NCBI GenBank assembly: GCA_036394995.1
Contig: DASWED010000035.1
Span: 15,097 to 79,096 of the forward strand
Direction of reading: 5' to 3'
DNA length: 64,000 nucleotides
From: DASWED01 sp036394995
Lineage (GTDB): Bacteria; Actinomycetota; UBA4738; JACQTL01
Part shown: piece after piece, positions 41,546 to 49,902 of the stretch
Numbering within the stretch: position 1 is the first letter of the stretch
How the letters are laid out: the number at the start of each line of letters is the position of its first letter
Program-made: the position numbers and the translations under genes
Notes under the pieces: generated by a model
Told to the model about the DNA's origin: nothing
Databases searched by the model: none
What the model saw: only the letters and a program-made list of their open reading frames with translations

Positions 41546-42070
41546 GTGGCGAATGACCGGTCGTCGAACGGGTCGGGGCAAGGGAACGTCGACGCCGGCC
41601 AGCGGAGCGACGAGGACGAGAAGGAACGCGTCGACCGGGAGCTCATCGAGCTGCTGAACGAGCTCCGCGTGGTGCTCCCCGGCGTCCAGGTGCTGTTCGC
41701 GTTCCTGCTGACGGTGCCGTTCTCGAACGGCTACTCGAGGATGACCGACCTCCAGCGGGACGTGTACTTCGTGACGTTCCTGGCGACCACCATCGCCACG
41801 GTCCTGCTCATCGCGCCGTCCACGTACCACCGGATCATGTTCCGGTGGGGGGACAAGGAGCGCATGCTGTTCACCGCGAACCGGATGACGATCGCGGGGA
41901 CGGCGTTGCTCGCGGTGGCTATGACCTCGGCCGTGTTCGTGATCACCGACGTGCTGTTCGGCGAGGGGGTGGCGGCGCTCGTCAGCGCGCTCGCGGGCCT
42001 CGCGCTGGCCGGGGTCTGGTACGCACTGCCGCTGGTCCGGCGGGCTCGGGAGGGCCCCCGGAGGGGCTGA
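41546..42070 (+). CDS. DUF6328 family membrane protein
   Basis: 174 residues. A charged N-terminus (to ~35), then DRELIELLNELRVVLPGVQVLFAFLLTVPF, and three more hydrophobic segments ending VSALAGLALAGVWYALPLV. This is the four-helix DUF6328 architecture; function unknown. GTG start; TACGTT at 41533-41538 ends 7 bases upstream, so leaderless. Confidence 0.85.
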   Translation: MANDRSSNGSGQGNVDAGQRSDEDEKERVDRELIELLNELRVVLPGVQVLFAFLLTVPFSNGYSRMTDLQRDVYFVTFLATTIATVLLIAPSTYHRIMFRWGDKERMLFTANRMTIAGTALLAVAMTSAVFVITDVLFGEGVAALVSALAGLALAGVWYALPLVRRAREGPRRG

Positions 42071-42079
42071 CGCGGCGCT

Positions 42080-42763
42080 TCAGCGCGGGGCGACCACCGC
42101 GATCAGGATCGCGACGTACTGGCAGGCGGCGGCACTGGTCATGCACGCGTGCCACACCTCGTGGTAGCCGAACACCAGGGGGCTGGGGTCCGGCCACCGC
42201 CGGTTCAGCACGAGCGCGCCGCCCGTGTACAACACCCCGCCGACGACCAGCAGGATGATGGAGGCGAGGGGCAGGTTCCGGATGAACTGCGGGGCGGCGG
42301 CCACCGCGGCCCATCCCAGGATGATGTACATCGCCCCCGACAGCCCGGCGAACCGGCCCGGGAAGGACTGTTTCAGCACGACCATCAGCGCCGTGATCCC
42401 CCACACCGTCGCGAGGACCGTGACCCGGATCCACCCGTCCAGGGCGATCACCGACAGCGGCGTGTACGACCCCGCGATCAACAGGTAGATCGCGGAGTGG
42501 TCGAGCGCCTGGATCCGCCGGCGGGCCTTCTCCGACCAGTTCCGGCGGTGGTAGATCGCGCTGGTCGAGAACATGTTCACGAGCGTCGCCCCGTACACGG
42601 TCGAGGCGACGTGCTGGGCCGGCCCCCGGGAAAGGATGATGAGCAGGACCGCCGGGGGGAGCGCGACGAACGCCGCCGCCTGGTGGATCCGTCCCCGGAA
42701 CCGGGGCTTGGGCGGGTGGGGCCCGGGATGGGGGCGCCGCTCGGTGCCGGTGCCCTCGGCCAC
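42080..42763 (-). CDS. Hemolysin III family (PAQR-like) membrane protein
   Basis: 227 residues, seven membrane segments. Family motifs with the metal-type residues: YGATLVNMFSTSAIYHRRNW, LDHSAIYLLIAGSYTPL and GYHEVWHACMTSAAACQYVA. Actual function is probably in lipid or membrane homeostasis. GTG at 42763, two bases after the tetR stop, is chosen over the GTG at 42796 that would overlap tetR. Confidence 0.92.
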   Translation of the reverse strand: MAEGTGTERRPHPGPHPPKPRFRGRIHQAAAFVALPPAVLLIILSRGPAQHVASTVYGATLVNMFSTSAIYHRRNWSEKARRRIQALDHSAIYLLIAGSYTPLSVIALDGWIRVTVLATVWGITALMVVLKQSFPGRFAGLSGAMYIILGWAAVAAAPQFIRNLPLASIILLVVGGVLYTGGALVLNRRWPDPSPLVFGYHEVWHACMTSAAACQYVAILIAVVAPR

Positions 42764-42765
42764 CG

Positions 42766-43398
42766 TCAGATCGTCAGGTTGGTGATGCCACGCCACACCA
42801 ACCTGACCAGCGTGTCCACGGCCCTGCGGCGGTCCTTCTTGGGACCCCCGGGGTCGCGCTGGGCCACCGTCTCGACCATCCCCACCAGCGCCAGCGACAC
42901 CGTGTCGGCGTCCCGGCGGTCGATCTGTTCCTGGGACTCCCGGACGATGAGGTCCCCGACCTCCCGCACGATCCGGTCCCGGACCCCCTGGACCCGGCTC
43001 CGGAGCATCTCCTCGCCGCCCATGGTCTCCTGCATGAACAGCCGGAACCCGCCGGCGTGCTCGTCCACGAAGTCGAAGTACTCCTGGAACGACTGCCGGA
43101 TCCGCTCCCGGTTCCCGGTGGGGGCGCGCAGCGCCGAGCGGACCCGCTCCTCGAGGAAGTCGGCGTCGGCGTCGAGCAGGGCGACGTACAGCTCCTCCTT
43201 GGAGTTGAAGTGGTCGTACAGGATGGGCTTGGTGACCCCCGCCTCCTTGGCCACCTCGTCCATGGACACGCCGTGGAATCCGGATCGGCCGAACACGCGG
43301 CGAGCCACGGCCAGCAGCTGGGCGCGCCGTTCGGGCCCCCGCATCCGGCGCTTCGCACCCGCGGGCGGCGCCTCGGTGGTGGGTTTACTCGTGGCCAT
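42766..43398 (-). CDS. TetR/AcrR family transcriptional regulator
   Basis: 210 residues. HTH: RRAQLLAVARRVFGRSGFHG and SMDEVAKEAGVTKPILYDHFNSKEELY. The ligand domain is not assignable. It is divergent from an acyl-CoA dehydrogenase and probably represses both; a palindrome at 43422-43441 lies between. Minus-strand TAGTAT (43407-43412) ends 8 bases before the ATG, so the message is leaderless. Confidence 0.94.
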   Translation of the reverse strand: MATSKPTTEAPPAGAKRRMRGPERRAQLLAVARRVFGRSGFHGVSMDEVAKEAGVTKPILYDHFNSKEELYVALLDADADFLEERVRSALRAPTGNRERIRQSFQEYFDFVDEHAGGFRLFMQETMGGEEMLRSRVQGVRDRIVREVGDLIVRESQEQIDRRDADTVSLALVGMVETVAQRDPGGPKKDRRRAVDTLVRLVWRGITNLTI

Positions 43399-43405
43399 GG
43401 GCGGC

Positions 43406-43412
43406 TATACTA
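43406..43412. promoter_or_regulatory. Overlapping divergent -10 elements of tetR and acyl-CoA dehydrogenase
   Basis: TATACT (43406-43411) reads rightward and TAGTAT (43407-43412) leftward, sharing five bases. One repressor dimer nearby could shut both promoters. Confidence 0.55.
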
Positions 43413-43421
43413 CTCCTCGGT

Positions 43422-43441
43422 AACCTACTACCAGGTAGGTT
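43422..43441. promoter_or_regulatory. Probable TetR operator
   Basis: AACCTAC and GTAGGTT are exact inverted half-sites separated by six bases. The site lies just downstream of the rightward -10, where bound repressor would obstruct initiation of the acyl-CoA dehydrogenase transcript. Confidence 0.65.
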
Positions 43442-43555
43442 CATCAGCCGTCCGTGCGGGCGCGAACGGGTTCGGGCCCATTCTCCCCGGTTCGGCCGGT
43501 GAACGCGAGGAGCGCAGGTCAGGTTTCCAGAGGCGGCGACAGGAGGCGAGCGTCG

Positions 43556-44743
43556 ATGGAGTTCCAGCTCAGCGAGGATCACATCACCACCCAGAAGTGG
43601 GCCCACGAGTTCGCCGAGAAGGAGATCCGGCCGGTCGCGCCCGAGTACGACGAGTCCGAGGAGTTCCCGTGGCCGGTGGTGAAGAAGGCCGCCGAGATCG
43701 GGCTGTACGGCCCGGAGTTCTACCTGGAGATGGTGGCCCAGGACCAGACCGGCCTGATCCTGCCGATCGTCCTGGAGGAGCTGTGCTGGGGGTGCGCGGG
43801 CATCGGCCTGGCGGTGTTCGGGACCGGGCTCCCGCTCTCGGCGCTGGCCTACAGCGGCACCCCAGAGCAGTTCGGGCAGTGGGCCCCCGTGATGTTCGGG
43901 ACCCCGGAGGATCCGCACGTGGCGTCGTTCTGCGTCACGGAGCCGAACGCCGGATCCGACGTCAGCGCCCTTCGGACCACCGCCCGCCGCGACGGCGACG
44001 AGTGGGTCCTGAACGGACAGAAGGTCTTCGCCACGAACGGGGGGATCGCCGCCGTGCACATCGTGGTGGCCACGGTCGACCCGAACCTGGGGCACCGCGG
44101 CCAGGCCGCGTTCATCGTCGGCCCGGACACGCCCGGCATCCGTCAGGGCAAGAAGGAGCGGAAGCTCGGGATCCGGGCATCGCACACGGCCGAGGTCCTG
44201 CTCGAGGACTGCCGGATCCCCCTGGCGAACGTGCTGGGCGGGCCGGAGAAGCTCGAGGCGAAGCTCGAGAAGGCCCGCTCCGAGCAGCGCTCCTCTGCCG
44301 CCCTGAAGACGTTCGAGGTGACCAGGCCCTCGGTGGCCGCCCAGGCCCTCGGCATCGCCCGGGCCGCGTTCGAGTTCGCCCGCGACTACGCCAAGGAGCG
44401 TTCGACGTTCGGGCGGCCGATCATCGAGCACCAGGGCATCGCCTTCAAGCTCGCCGACATGGCCATGGAGATCGACGCCGCCCGCTTGCTGACCCACCGC
44501 GCCGCGTGGATGGCCCGCAACGGCGTGCCGTTCGAGCAGGCCGAGGGTTCGATGTCGAAGCTGAAGGCCGGCGAGGTCGCCGTGTGGGTGTCCGAGCAGG
44601 CGGTGCAGATCCTCGGCGGCTATGGGTACATCAAGGACTTCCCGGTGGAGAAGTGGTACCGGGACTCCAAGATCTACACCCTGTTCGAGGGAACGAGCGA
44701 GATCCAGCGCCTGGTCATCAGCCGAGCCTTGGCCCGCGGCTGA
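43556..44743 (+). CDS. Acyl-CoA dehydrogenase family protein
   Basis: 395 residues. MEFQLSEDHITTQKWAHEFA start, FCVTEPNAGSDVSALRTTA (FAD site), and the catalytic Glu in YTLFEGTSEIQRLVISRALA. Oxidises an acyl-CoA to the enoyl-CoA with FAD. The ATG has AGGAGG 9 bases upstream (43541-43546). Chain-length preference unknown. Controlled by the divergent TetR protein by inference. Confidence 0.95.
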   Translation: MEFQLSEDHITTQKWAHEFAEKEIRPVAPEYDESEEFPWPVVKKAAEIGLYGPEFYLEMVAQDQTGLILPIVLEELCWGCAGIGLAVFGTGLPLSALAYSGTPEQFGQWAPVMFGTPEDPHVASFCVTEPNAGSDVSALRTTARRDGDEWVLNGQKVFATNGGIAAVHIVVATVDPNLGHRGQAAFIVGPDTPGIRQGKKERKLGIRASHTAEVLLEDCRIPLANVLGGPEKLEAKLEKARSEQRSSAALKTFEVTRPSVAAQALGIARAAFEFARDYAKERSTFGRPIIEHQGIAFKLADMAMEIDAARLLTHRAAWMARNGVPFEQAEGSMSKLKAGEVAVWVSEQAVQILGGYGYIKDFPVEKWYRDSKIYTLFEGTSEIQRLVISRALARG

Positions 44744-44774
44744 CGATCTGCGGACCCACGCCTACGCTCAGACT

Positions 44775-44912
44775 ATGTCGCGGATCGGCGACTACCTTGG
44801 CCTGAGCACAGACCCTGCCACGCCGGGCACCATTTGGATCTTCGGTCAGAAGGGGGTGGCGGCGCACACCGCGTGGGGAACAACCGTCGGAGGCAAGCTG
44901 AAGGTAACGTGA
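44775..44912 (+). CDS. 45-residue small protein or leader ORF
   Basis: ATG preceded 6 bases upstream by TACGCT (44763-44768), the same leaderless promoter pattern as many genes here. The product (MSRIGDYLGLSTDPATPGTI at its start, GVAAHTAWGTTVGGKLKVT at its end) is not recognised. Codon use is less GC3-biased than neighbours. Its stop codon lies in the left arm of an inverted repeat (44905-44911 with 44944-44950) that abuts the ribosome site of the next gene, so it may be a regulatory leader. Confidence 0.5.
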   Translation: MSRIGDYLGLSTDPATPGTIWIFGQKGVAAHTAWGTTVGGKLKVT

Positions 44913-44988
44913 GCGACCCTCACTGCTGCGGGCGGGAACTTCCCACGTTAGGAGGTGGTTCTGTATCAGAAGGGGGTCTGGCTGGCTC

Positions 44989-45378
44989 TTGGCGGTGCTG
45001 CTCTTCGCTGCCGCGTGTCATCAGGCAGGCAGCTCGGAAGGTGAGATCAATCAAGGAGTACGTGGGGTGCTTCTGCGAAATACACACGTATCCAAGGGGG
45101 GCATCCCGTTCACGCCGGGCGAGACGACCCCTGCGCAAGGGGAAGTCGATGTGTATAGGGTCAGGGGAGGCGACCGTGCGGGACTACCCATTCGCAGGGT
45201 TACTGTGGATGCATCAGGAGCCTTTGCCATACAGCTAGCTCCGGGCAGATACTCGATTGTCGGAGACCTGAGTGAGTCACACCCACCCTTCTTGCCCGGC
45301 TCCGCCGAGAGACTGGTAACCGTCCGCCACAATCAGGTTATCGAAGTCACGCTCGAAGCGGTGCCATACGAGCCGTAA
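44989..45378 (+). CDS. Lipoprotein with a carboxypeptidase-regulatory-like beta domain
   Basis: At least 129 residues. Lipobox LFAAAC, short linker, then a beta-sandwich: GEVDVYRVRGGDRAGLPIRR, VDASGAFAIQLAPGRYSIVG and LVTVRHNQVIEVTLEAV, which resembles transthyretin/CarboxypepD_reg-like folds. TTG at 44989 would give too short a signal peptide. AGGAGGTGG at 44950-44958 is followed by an in-frame ATC at 44965 giving M-R-R-G-S-G-W before the hydrophobic core, so initiation probably occurs there. Lower GC than surroundings suggests acquisition. Confidence 0.65.
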   Translation: MAVLLFAAACHQAGSSEGEINQGVRGVLLRNTHVSKGGIPFTPGETTPAQGEVDVYRVRGGDRAGLPIRRVTVDASGAFAIQLAPGRYSIVGDLSESHPPFLPGSAERLVTVRHNQVIEVTLEAVPYEP

Positions 45379-45755
45379 TGGGAGCATCTGTGGTGGATGT
45401 CTTCCCGGCGCCGCCGTGCCTGTGGCTTCCCATGGCGGCCACGGACAAGTGCCGTCGGGTCGAAAGCAGCCGGCGGAGGCGGCCGGAGCGATTCTTCCAG
45501 ACGGCACGGCCCCGCGATGCTCTCAGGGGTGAACGACCTTGGTCACGTCCGTTCATTCGAGCAGACGAGGCTGCGCAGAGTGAATGGGTGCGACCTTGGC
45601 CTCCTCCGGGAGGAACGGGACCTCGCTCCCGCCGCTTACGGTCCCCATGCTCGGGGGTCGAAGTCGTAGCGGTTCGGCGCATGCGGCCTTAGCCTCGCCA
45701 AAGCCCCGGAGCTTCCGGGGTGGGGGCGGCCGGGCATGGGAAGCTAGCGGCCGTC
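45379..45755. other. Intergenic stretch of ~380 bases, no convincing gene
   Basis: Short frames on both strands lack codon bias or motifs. The 3' half holds GC-rich hairpins, the clearest CCCCGGA-GCT-TCCGGGG at about 45703-45720, so a structured leader for the REC-EAL gene is possible. No terminator with a T tract is seen after the lipoprotein. Confidence 0.5.
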
Positions 45756-46970
45756 GTGCAGCGCATCCGGGTTCTGATCGCCGAGGACGACGACCACGTC
45801 CGCTCCGCTCTGTTCGACCTCCTGGCCGAGGAGGACGGCATCGAGCTGGTCGGCGCCGCCCGCGACGCCGACGAGGCCATCGAGATCGCCGTGCGGATGC
45901 ACCCCGCCGTCGTCCTGTGCGATGTCCGCATGCCCGGAGGCGGTGGGCAGCGGGCCACCACGGAGATCCGCTCGCGCTCCCCCCGGACGAACGTCCTGGC
46001 GCTGTCCGCCCACGAGGACCGGGCCACCGTGATCGAGATGATCCAGGCCGGGGCGGTGGGCTACCTGGTGAAGGGCTCTCCGGCGGACGAGATCGTGGAG
46101 GCCATCCGGGGAGCAGCCCGGGGGGAGTCGAGCCTGTCCACACGGGTGGCCGGCGAGGTCGTCCAGGAGCTTCGGGGGCAGCTCGAGCTTCGGCACCACG
46201 AGGCCGAGATGCGCCGACGGCGCGAGCAGCTCGTCCGGGGCCTGATGGAGGGCGTGAAGATGGTGTTCCAGCCCATCGTGGATCTCCGGAGCCGCCGGAC
46301 GGTGGGGGTGGAGGCGCTGGCCCGGTTCGGGGGCAGCCCGTCCCGCCCCCCGAACGCCTGGTTCGACGAGGCCGACGGGCTCGACATGCGGGACGGGCTC
46401 GAGCTGGCCACGGTCCGTGCCGCCCTGGGGGCCCGGGAGCGCATGCCGGACGACGTGTACCTCTCGGTCAACGTCTCGCCGGCGACCGCCGTGGGCCGAT
46501 CGTTCATGGCTTTCGTCGCGGAGGAGCCCCTCGCCGGGGTGGTGTTCGAGATCAGCGAGCACGCCCGGGTGGAGGACTACGAGCAGCTCAACGCGATGGT
46601 GGCGGCGGTCCGGGCGAAGGGCGGTAGGCTGGCCATCGACGACGCCGGCGCCGGGTTCGCCAGCCTCCAGCACATCCTCCGGCTGGCCCCCGACATCATC
46701 AAGCTCGACATGGCGTTCACCCGCGACGTGGACTCGGATCCCGCCCGGCGGGCCCTGGCCTCGGCTCTGTCGTCGTTCGCCACGGAGATCGGCGCCCGGC
46801 TCGTGGCCGAGGGCATCGAAACGGCGAAGGAGATGGAGGCGCTCCGCACGCTCGGCGTCCGCTACGGGCAGGGGTTCTACCTGGGCAAGCCCCGGCCCGA
46901 CCCGGTGGCCGCGCTGCGCCGGCGGTTCCGGCGGGGCGAGGGCGGGGGCGAACCGGACCCCGAACCCTAG
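45756..46970 (+). CDS. Response regulator with EAL c-di-GMP phosphodiesterase domain
   Basis: 404 residues. Receiver 1-125: VLIAEDDDHVRSALFDLL, VVLCDVRMPGGGG (phospho-Asp), LSAHED and YLVKGS. EAL ~160-395: GVEALARFGG (EAL), LSVNVSP, VVFEISEHARVEDY, LAIDDAGAGFASLQHIL, DIIKLDMAF, LVAEGIET and YGQGFYLGKP. All metal and general-base residues seem present, so it should hydrolyse c-di-GMP. No partner kinase is adjacent. GTG start. It overlaps the convergent GNAT gene by 4 bases. Confidence 0.93.
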   Translation: MQRIRVLIAEDDDHVRSALFDLLAEEDGIELVGAARDADEAIEIAVRMHPAVVLCDVRMPGGGGQRATTEIRSRSPRTNVLALSAHEDRATVIEMIQAGAVGYLVKGSPADEIVEAIRGAARGESSLSTRVAGEVVQELRGQLELRHHEAEMRRRREQLVRGLMEGVKMVFQPIVDLRSRRTVGVEALARFGGSPSRPPNAWFDEADGLDMRDGLELATVRAALGARERMPDDVYLSVNVSPATAVGRSFMAFVAEEPLAGVVFEISEHARVEDYEQLNAMVAAVRAKGGRLAIDDAGAGFASLQHILRLAPDIIKLDMAFTRDVDSDPARRALASALSSFATEIGARLVAEGIETAKEMEALRTLGVRYGQGFYLGKPRPDPVAALRRRFRRGEGGGEPDPEP

Positions 46971-47818
46971 CCCGAGCCGGACCGTGCGGCGGGACGCCCG
47001 GTGGGTTGGCTCCCCGCGCGGTCCGGCGGCAGGGGCCCGAGGGCGCTGGCCACCCTCCCGGTCTCGGAGAACCCCAGGGATCGGTACAGCCGGATGGGAT
47101 CCTCCTGGTCGGCCAACAGGAACGTGGCTTCCGCGCCCGACCGACGGGCCTCCCGGACCATCCGGCGGACGACGGCCGACGCGATGCCCTGGCGGCGATG
47201 CGGATGGAATGTCACGACGTCGTCGATGTAGGCGATCCCGGCGCGGACCTGGAGGGCCCCGTGGCCGGCGATCTCGCCGTCCCGGCGCACCGCGAAGTAC
47301 CGGCGCCCCGCCGGGATCAGGATCTCGCGGGCCCACCGCTGGAGCTGCTCCACCACCTCCGGGGCCATAACCTCGAACGCCTGGAGGCCCCGGCCGTGGG
47401 CCTCCCAGAATTCCGCGGTGCGCGTGTCGGCCTCCTCGACGTCCTCGACGCTCCCGCCCGCGATCGCCGGCGCGCCGTCCGCGGGCTCCCGGAGTTCCAT
47501 CACCGTGTCCCAGGACACCCGGAGGCCGGCCCGCCGGGCCTCCTCGAGGAGGCGGGCTGTTCCCTCCGGTTGGAGGACACCGATCTGGATGTGCCGCGAG
47601 CCGGCCTCGACCACCGCGGGGATGAGGTCCGACAGGACGTCGTCGAGGGCGAGGTCCGACAGCGCGGCGTCCACCCGCGCGTAGTTCAGGTCGTAGATGT
47701 CCGGGAACCGTTCGTCGGTCACCACCGCGCCCCACCACGTCGGCCGGACCCTGCGGAGCAGCGAGTTCTCCGCGGCGAAGTACCGCTCCACGACGTTGGG
47801 GGCGCGTTCCGGAGCCAC
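46967..47818 (-). CDS. GNAT family N-acetyltransferase
   Basis: 283 residues. The C-terminal GNAT core includes IAYIDDVVTFHPHRRQGIASAVVRRMVREA (acetyl-CoA loop RRQGIA) and PIRLYRSLGFSETGR. The N-terminal half is a degenerate second GNAT-like domain. GTG at 47818 is chosen since minus-strand TACGCT (47825-47830) ends 6 bases upstream; a GTG at 47836 lies before the promoter. Substrate unknown. Confidence 0.88.
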   Translation of the reverse strand: MAPERAPNVVERYFAAENSLLRRVRPTWWGAVVTDERFPDIYDLNYARVDAALSDLALDDVLSDLIPAVVEAGSRHIQIGVLQPEGTARLLEEARRAGLRVSWDTVMELREPADGAPAIAGGSVEDVEEADTRTAEFWEAHGRGLQAFEVMAPEVVEQLQRWAREILIPAGRRYFAVRRDGEIAGHGALQVRAGIAYIDDVVTFHPHRRQGIASAVVRRMVREARRSGAEATFLLADQEDPIRLYRSLGFSETGRVASALGPLPPDRAGSQPTGRPAARSGSG

Positions 47819-47878
47819 ACCCAGAGCGTAGCCCACGTGCTAGAGGTTTCCCCGATGGTCGGGTACCCTGCCGACGCC

Positions 47879-48847
47879 ATGACCATCACCTGCCGCCACT
47901 ACCGCGAGGGTGTCCTCAAGGAGGAGGCCTTCGACCCCGCCCGGGTCAGCGACCTGATCCAGGAGGCCGGGGCCCGCGTGTGGCTCGACTTGGCCGACCC
48001 GACCGAGGAGGAGCTCGCCCTCATCCAGGAGGAGTTCGGGCTCCACGAGCTGGCCATGGAGGACACCCGCACTCGGGGCCAGCGCCCAAAGGTCGAGGTG
48101 TACGAGGGGTATTTCTTCCTGGCCATGCACGGCATCGCCCTCGACGCCGAGGACGAGCTCATCGATCACGAGATCCACGCGTTCGCCGGGCACCGGTTCC
48201 TCATCACGCTGCGGTACGCCCCCGTGTTCGACATCACGGAGGTCCTTCGGCGGTGGGACCGGCAGTCCGAGCTGACCCACGAGGGCGGCGGGTTCCTGCT
48301 GTACGCGCTGCTCGACGAGGTGGTGGACGGGTACTTCAACGTGATCGAGCGATTCGAGGACCTCGGCGACGACATCGAGGACGAGGTGTTCCTCGATGAG
48401 CCGCCGGAGGGCATCCAGGAGCGGATCTTCCGGTTGAAGCGGCGGGTCGTGTCGTTCCGGCGGCTGGTCATGCCGCTGCGGGAGGTCCTCGACCTCATGC
48501 AGGAGCAGCCGGGGTTCGTGACGCAACAGCTGGCCCCGTACTACCGGGACGTGGCCGACCACGTGATCCGGGCACTGGAGTTCGCCGACAACATCCGCGA
48601 CCTGCTCACCTCGGCGCTGGAGGCGCAGATCTCCCAGATCTCGAATCGGATGAACATCGTGATGAAGCGGCTCACCGCGTGGGCCTCGATCATCCTGGTG
48701 CCGACGCTCATCGCGGGGATCTACGGGATGAACTTCGTGCACATGCCGGAGCTGAAGTGGCGCTTCGGCTACGCCTACGCGCTGGGACTGATGGTCGTCG
48801 CCGCGCTCCTGCTGTATCGGATGTTCAAGCGCCGCGACTACTTCTGA
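47879..48847 (+). CDS. corA: CorA family magnesium/cobalt transporter
   Basis: 322 residues. A long cytoplasmic domain, then two C-terminal helices with IYGMNF, the CorA selectivity signature (ILVPTLIAGIYGMNFVHMPE). Pentameric Mg2+ channel. TACCCT at 47864-47869 ends 9 bases before the ATG, so leaderless. Followed after two bases by a receiver-like protein. Confidence 0.95.
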   Translation: MTITCRHYREGVLKEEAFDPARVSDLIQEAGARVWLDLADPTEEELALIQEEFGLHELAMEDTRTRGQRPKVEVYEGYFFLAMHGIALDAEDELIDHEIHAFAGHRFLITLRYAPVFDITEVLRRWDRQSELTHEGGGFLLYALLDEVVDGYFNVIERFEDLGDDIEDEVFLDEPPEGIQERIFRLKRRVVSFRRLVMPLREVLDLMQEQPGFVTQQLAPYYRDVADHVIRALEFADNIRDLLTSALEAQISQISNRMNIVMKRLTAWASIILVPTLIAGIYGMNFVHMPELKWRFGYAYALGLMVVAALLLYRMFKRRDYF

Positions 48848-48849
48848 CG

Positions 48850-49188
48850 ATGTGCCGAGCCCTGATCGTCGCCTGCGTGGCACCCGACCGCGAGTCCCTG
48901 GCGGCGCTGAAGCGGGCCGCCGTGGGGACCGAATGGGAGCTCACCCCCGGCGCCGTGACGGCCGAGGAGGCGGTGGCTCAGATCGAGGAGCGAGGCGCGC
49001 ACGTGCTGATCGTGAGCGGCGACGGCGTCGATGTGGTCGCCGCGGTTCGGGCCAGGTGGCCGTGGATGCGGATCGTGGCGGTGGGGGAGGCCCCGGTGGC
49101 CGAGGCGACCGTGACGGTCGGTTCGCTCGAGGCGGTCCGGGACGCCGTGAAGGGACTCCCGTCGCCGGGCGGCCCTATCAGACGGTGA
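48850..49188 (+). CDS. Small receiver-like protein without phospho-acceptor
   Basis: 112 residues. The alternating strand-helix pattern (ALIVACVAPDRESLAALKRAA, AHVLIVSGDGVDVVAAVRAR, MRIVAVGEAP) resembles a response-regulator receiver, but the aspartate pocket is not conserved. Starts two bases after corA, so probably co-transcribed. Not assigned to a named family. Confidence 0.6.
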   Translation: MCRALIVACVAPDRESLAALKRAAVGTEWELTPGAVTAEEAVAQIEERGAHVLIVSGDGVDVVAAVRARWPWMRIVAVGEAPVAEATVTVGSLEAVRDAVKGLPSPGGPIRR

Positions 49189-49219
49189 GCGCCTGGGGGC
49201 CGCCCGGCTCCGGGTTCGA

Positions 49220-49837
49220 CTATCGCAGCCGGTAGTTCGTGCCGCGCTGTACGTGGACCAGGTGCACGTCGATCACCCCGGCCCCGAGCGGCGCCAGGTG
49301 ACGGAACGCCCGGGTGGAGAGGTCGATGATCCGGGACGAGCTGCCATAGGGCCCTCGGTCCAGGATGTGGACGAACACGTAGTGCCCGTCGTGCCGCACC
49401 GACACCACCGAGCCGCAGGGAAGCGTCCGACTCGCGGCGTACCTCCCGCGCAGCGGCACGCCGCACGCGCCGATGGTGCCGGTCTGGTCGTACCAAGTGG
49501 CCTGTCCGGCGTCGTAGGCGACGGCATCATGGAAGTGCCCGGACCGCCACCGGTCGCGCAGGACGAGATGCCAGTCGTGCGTCTCCTGCCAGGTGGCGTT
49601 GGGGTGGTTGTTCTCCCACCGGTTGTTCTCACGAACCAGCCGAGGGCTCGACTGCCAGCCGTATTCCCACGTCTTGTGGCCGTACTGGTACCACTTCGGA
49701 ACGGACATCCAGCTCGGGCTGTCCGATGTCGCCGTGGCGCCGGCGGAGGTCGCCAGGAGACTGATGAGAGCGACCGCGGTGAGCGCTCCAGCGAGCGCCC
49801 CGCGTCGCGTGGTTGATCGATCCATACGCATTTTCAC
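49220..49837 (-). CDS. Exported RlpA-like double-psi beta-barrel protein
   Basis: 205 residues. Tat/Sec-type signal peptide (TTRRGALAGALTAVALISLLATSAGATA), a tryptophan-rich spacer, and a C-terminal RlpA-like domain: AGQATWYDQTGTIGACG, LPCGSVVSVRHDG, VHILDRGPYGSSSRIIDLS and APLGAGVIDVHLV. Such proteins act on peptidoglycan. GTG or ATG start (GTGAAAATG); the GTG overlaps a possible leader ORF stop. A ~320-base leader region lies upstream. Confidence 0.87.
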   Translation of the reverse strand: MKMRMDRSTTRRGALAGALTAVALISLLATSAGATATSDSPSWMSVPKWYQYGHKTWEYGWQSSPRLVRENNRWENNHPNATWQETHDWHLVLRDRWRSGHFHDAVAYDAGQATWYDQTGTIGACGVPLRGRYAASRTLPCGSVVSVRHDGHYVFVHILDRGPYGSSSRIIDLSTRAFRHLAPLGAGVIDVHLVHVQRGTNYRLR

Positions 49838-49902
49838 CCCCGCGGATGAGGTCCGGGGTTATCTGCCCCCGTGTCGCCCGCGGTAGGTCGTGGGTGTTGG
49901 AT
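49834..49902 (-). other. Possible leader peptide of the RlpA gene
   Basis: AAGGAGGTGG, a perfect anti-16S match (plus positions 49903-49912), has no standard start codon downstream. An ATC directly after it opens a 22-codon frame whose TGA overlaps the RlpA GTG (GTGA). This would be a coupled leader peptide using a rare start. Confidence 0.3.

Noticed and set aside
44965..45378. Using TTG 44989 as a confident start of the lipoprotein
   Set aside because: It leaves no positively charged n-region; kept only as the conservative coordinate.
45379..45692. A 104-codon plus-strand frame after the lipoprotein
   Set aside because: No ribosome site, no codon bias, arginine/proline-rich sequence and overlap with equally open frames on the other strand.
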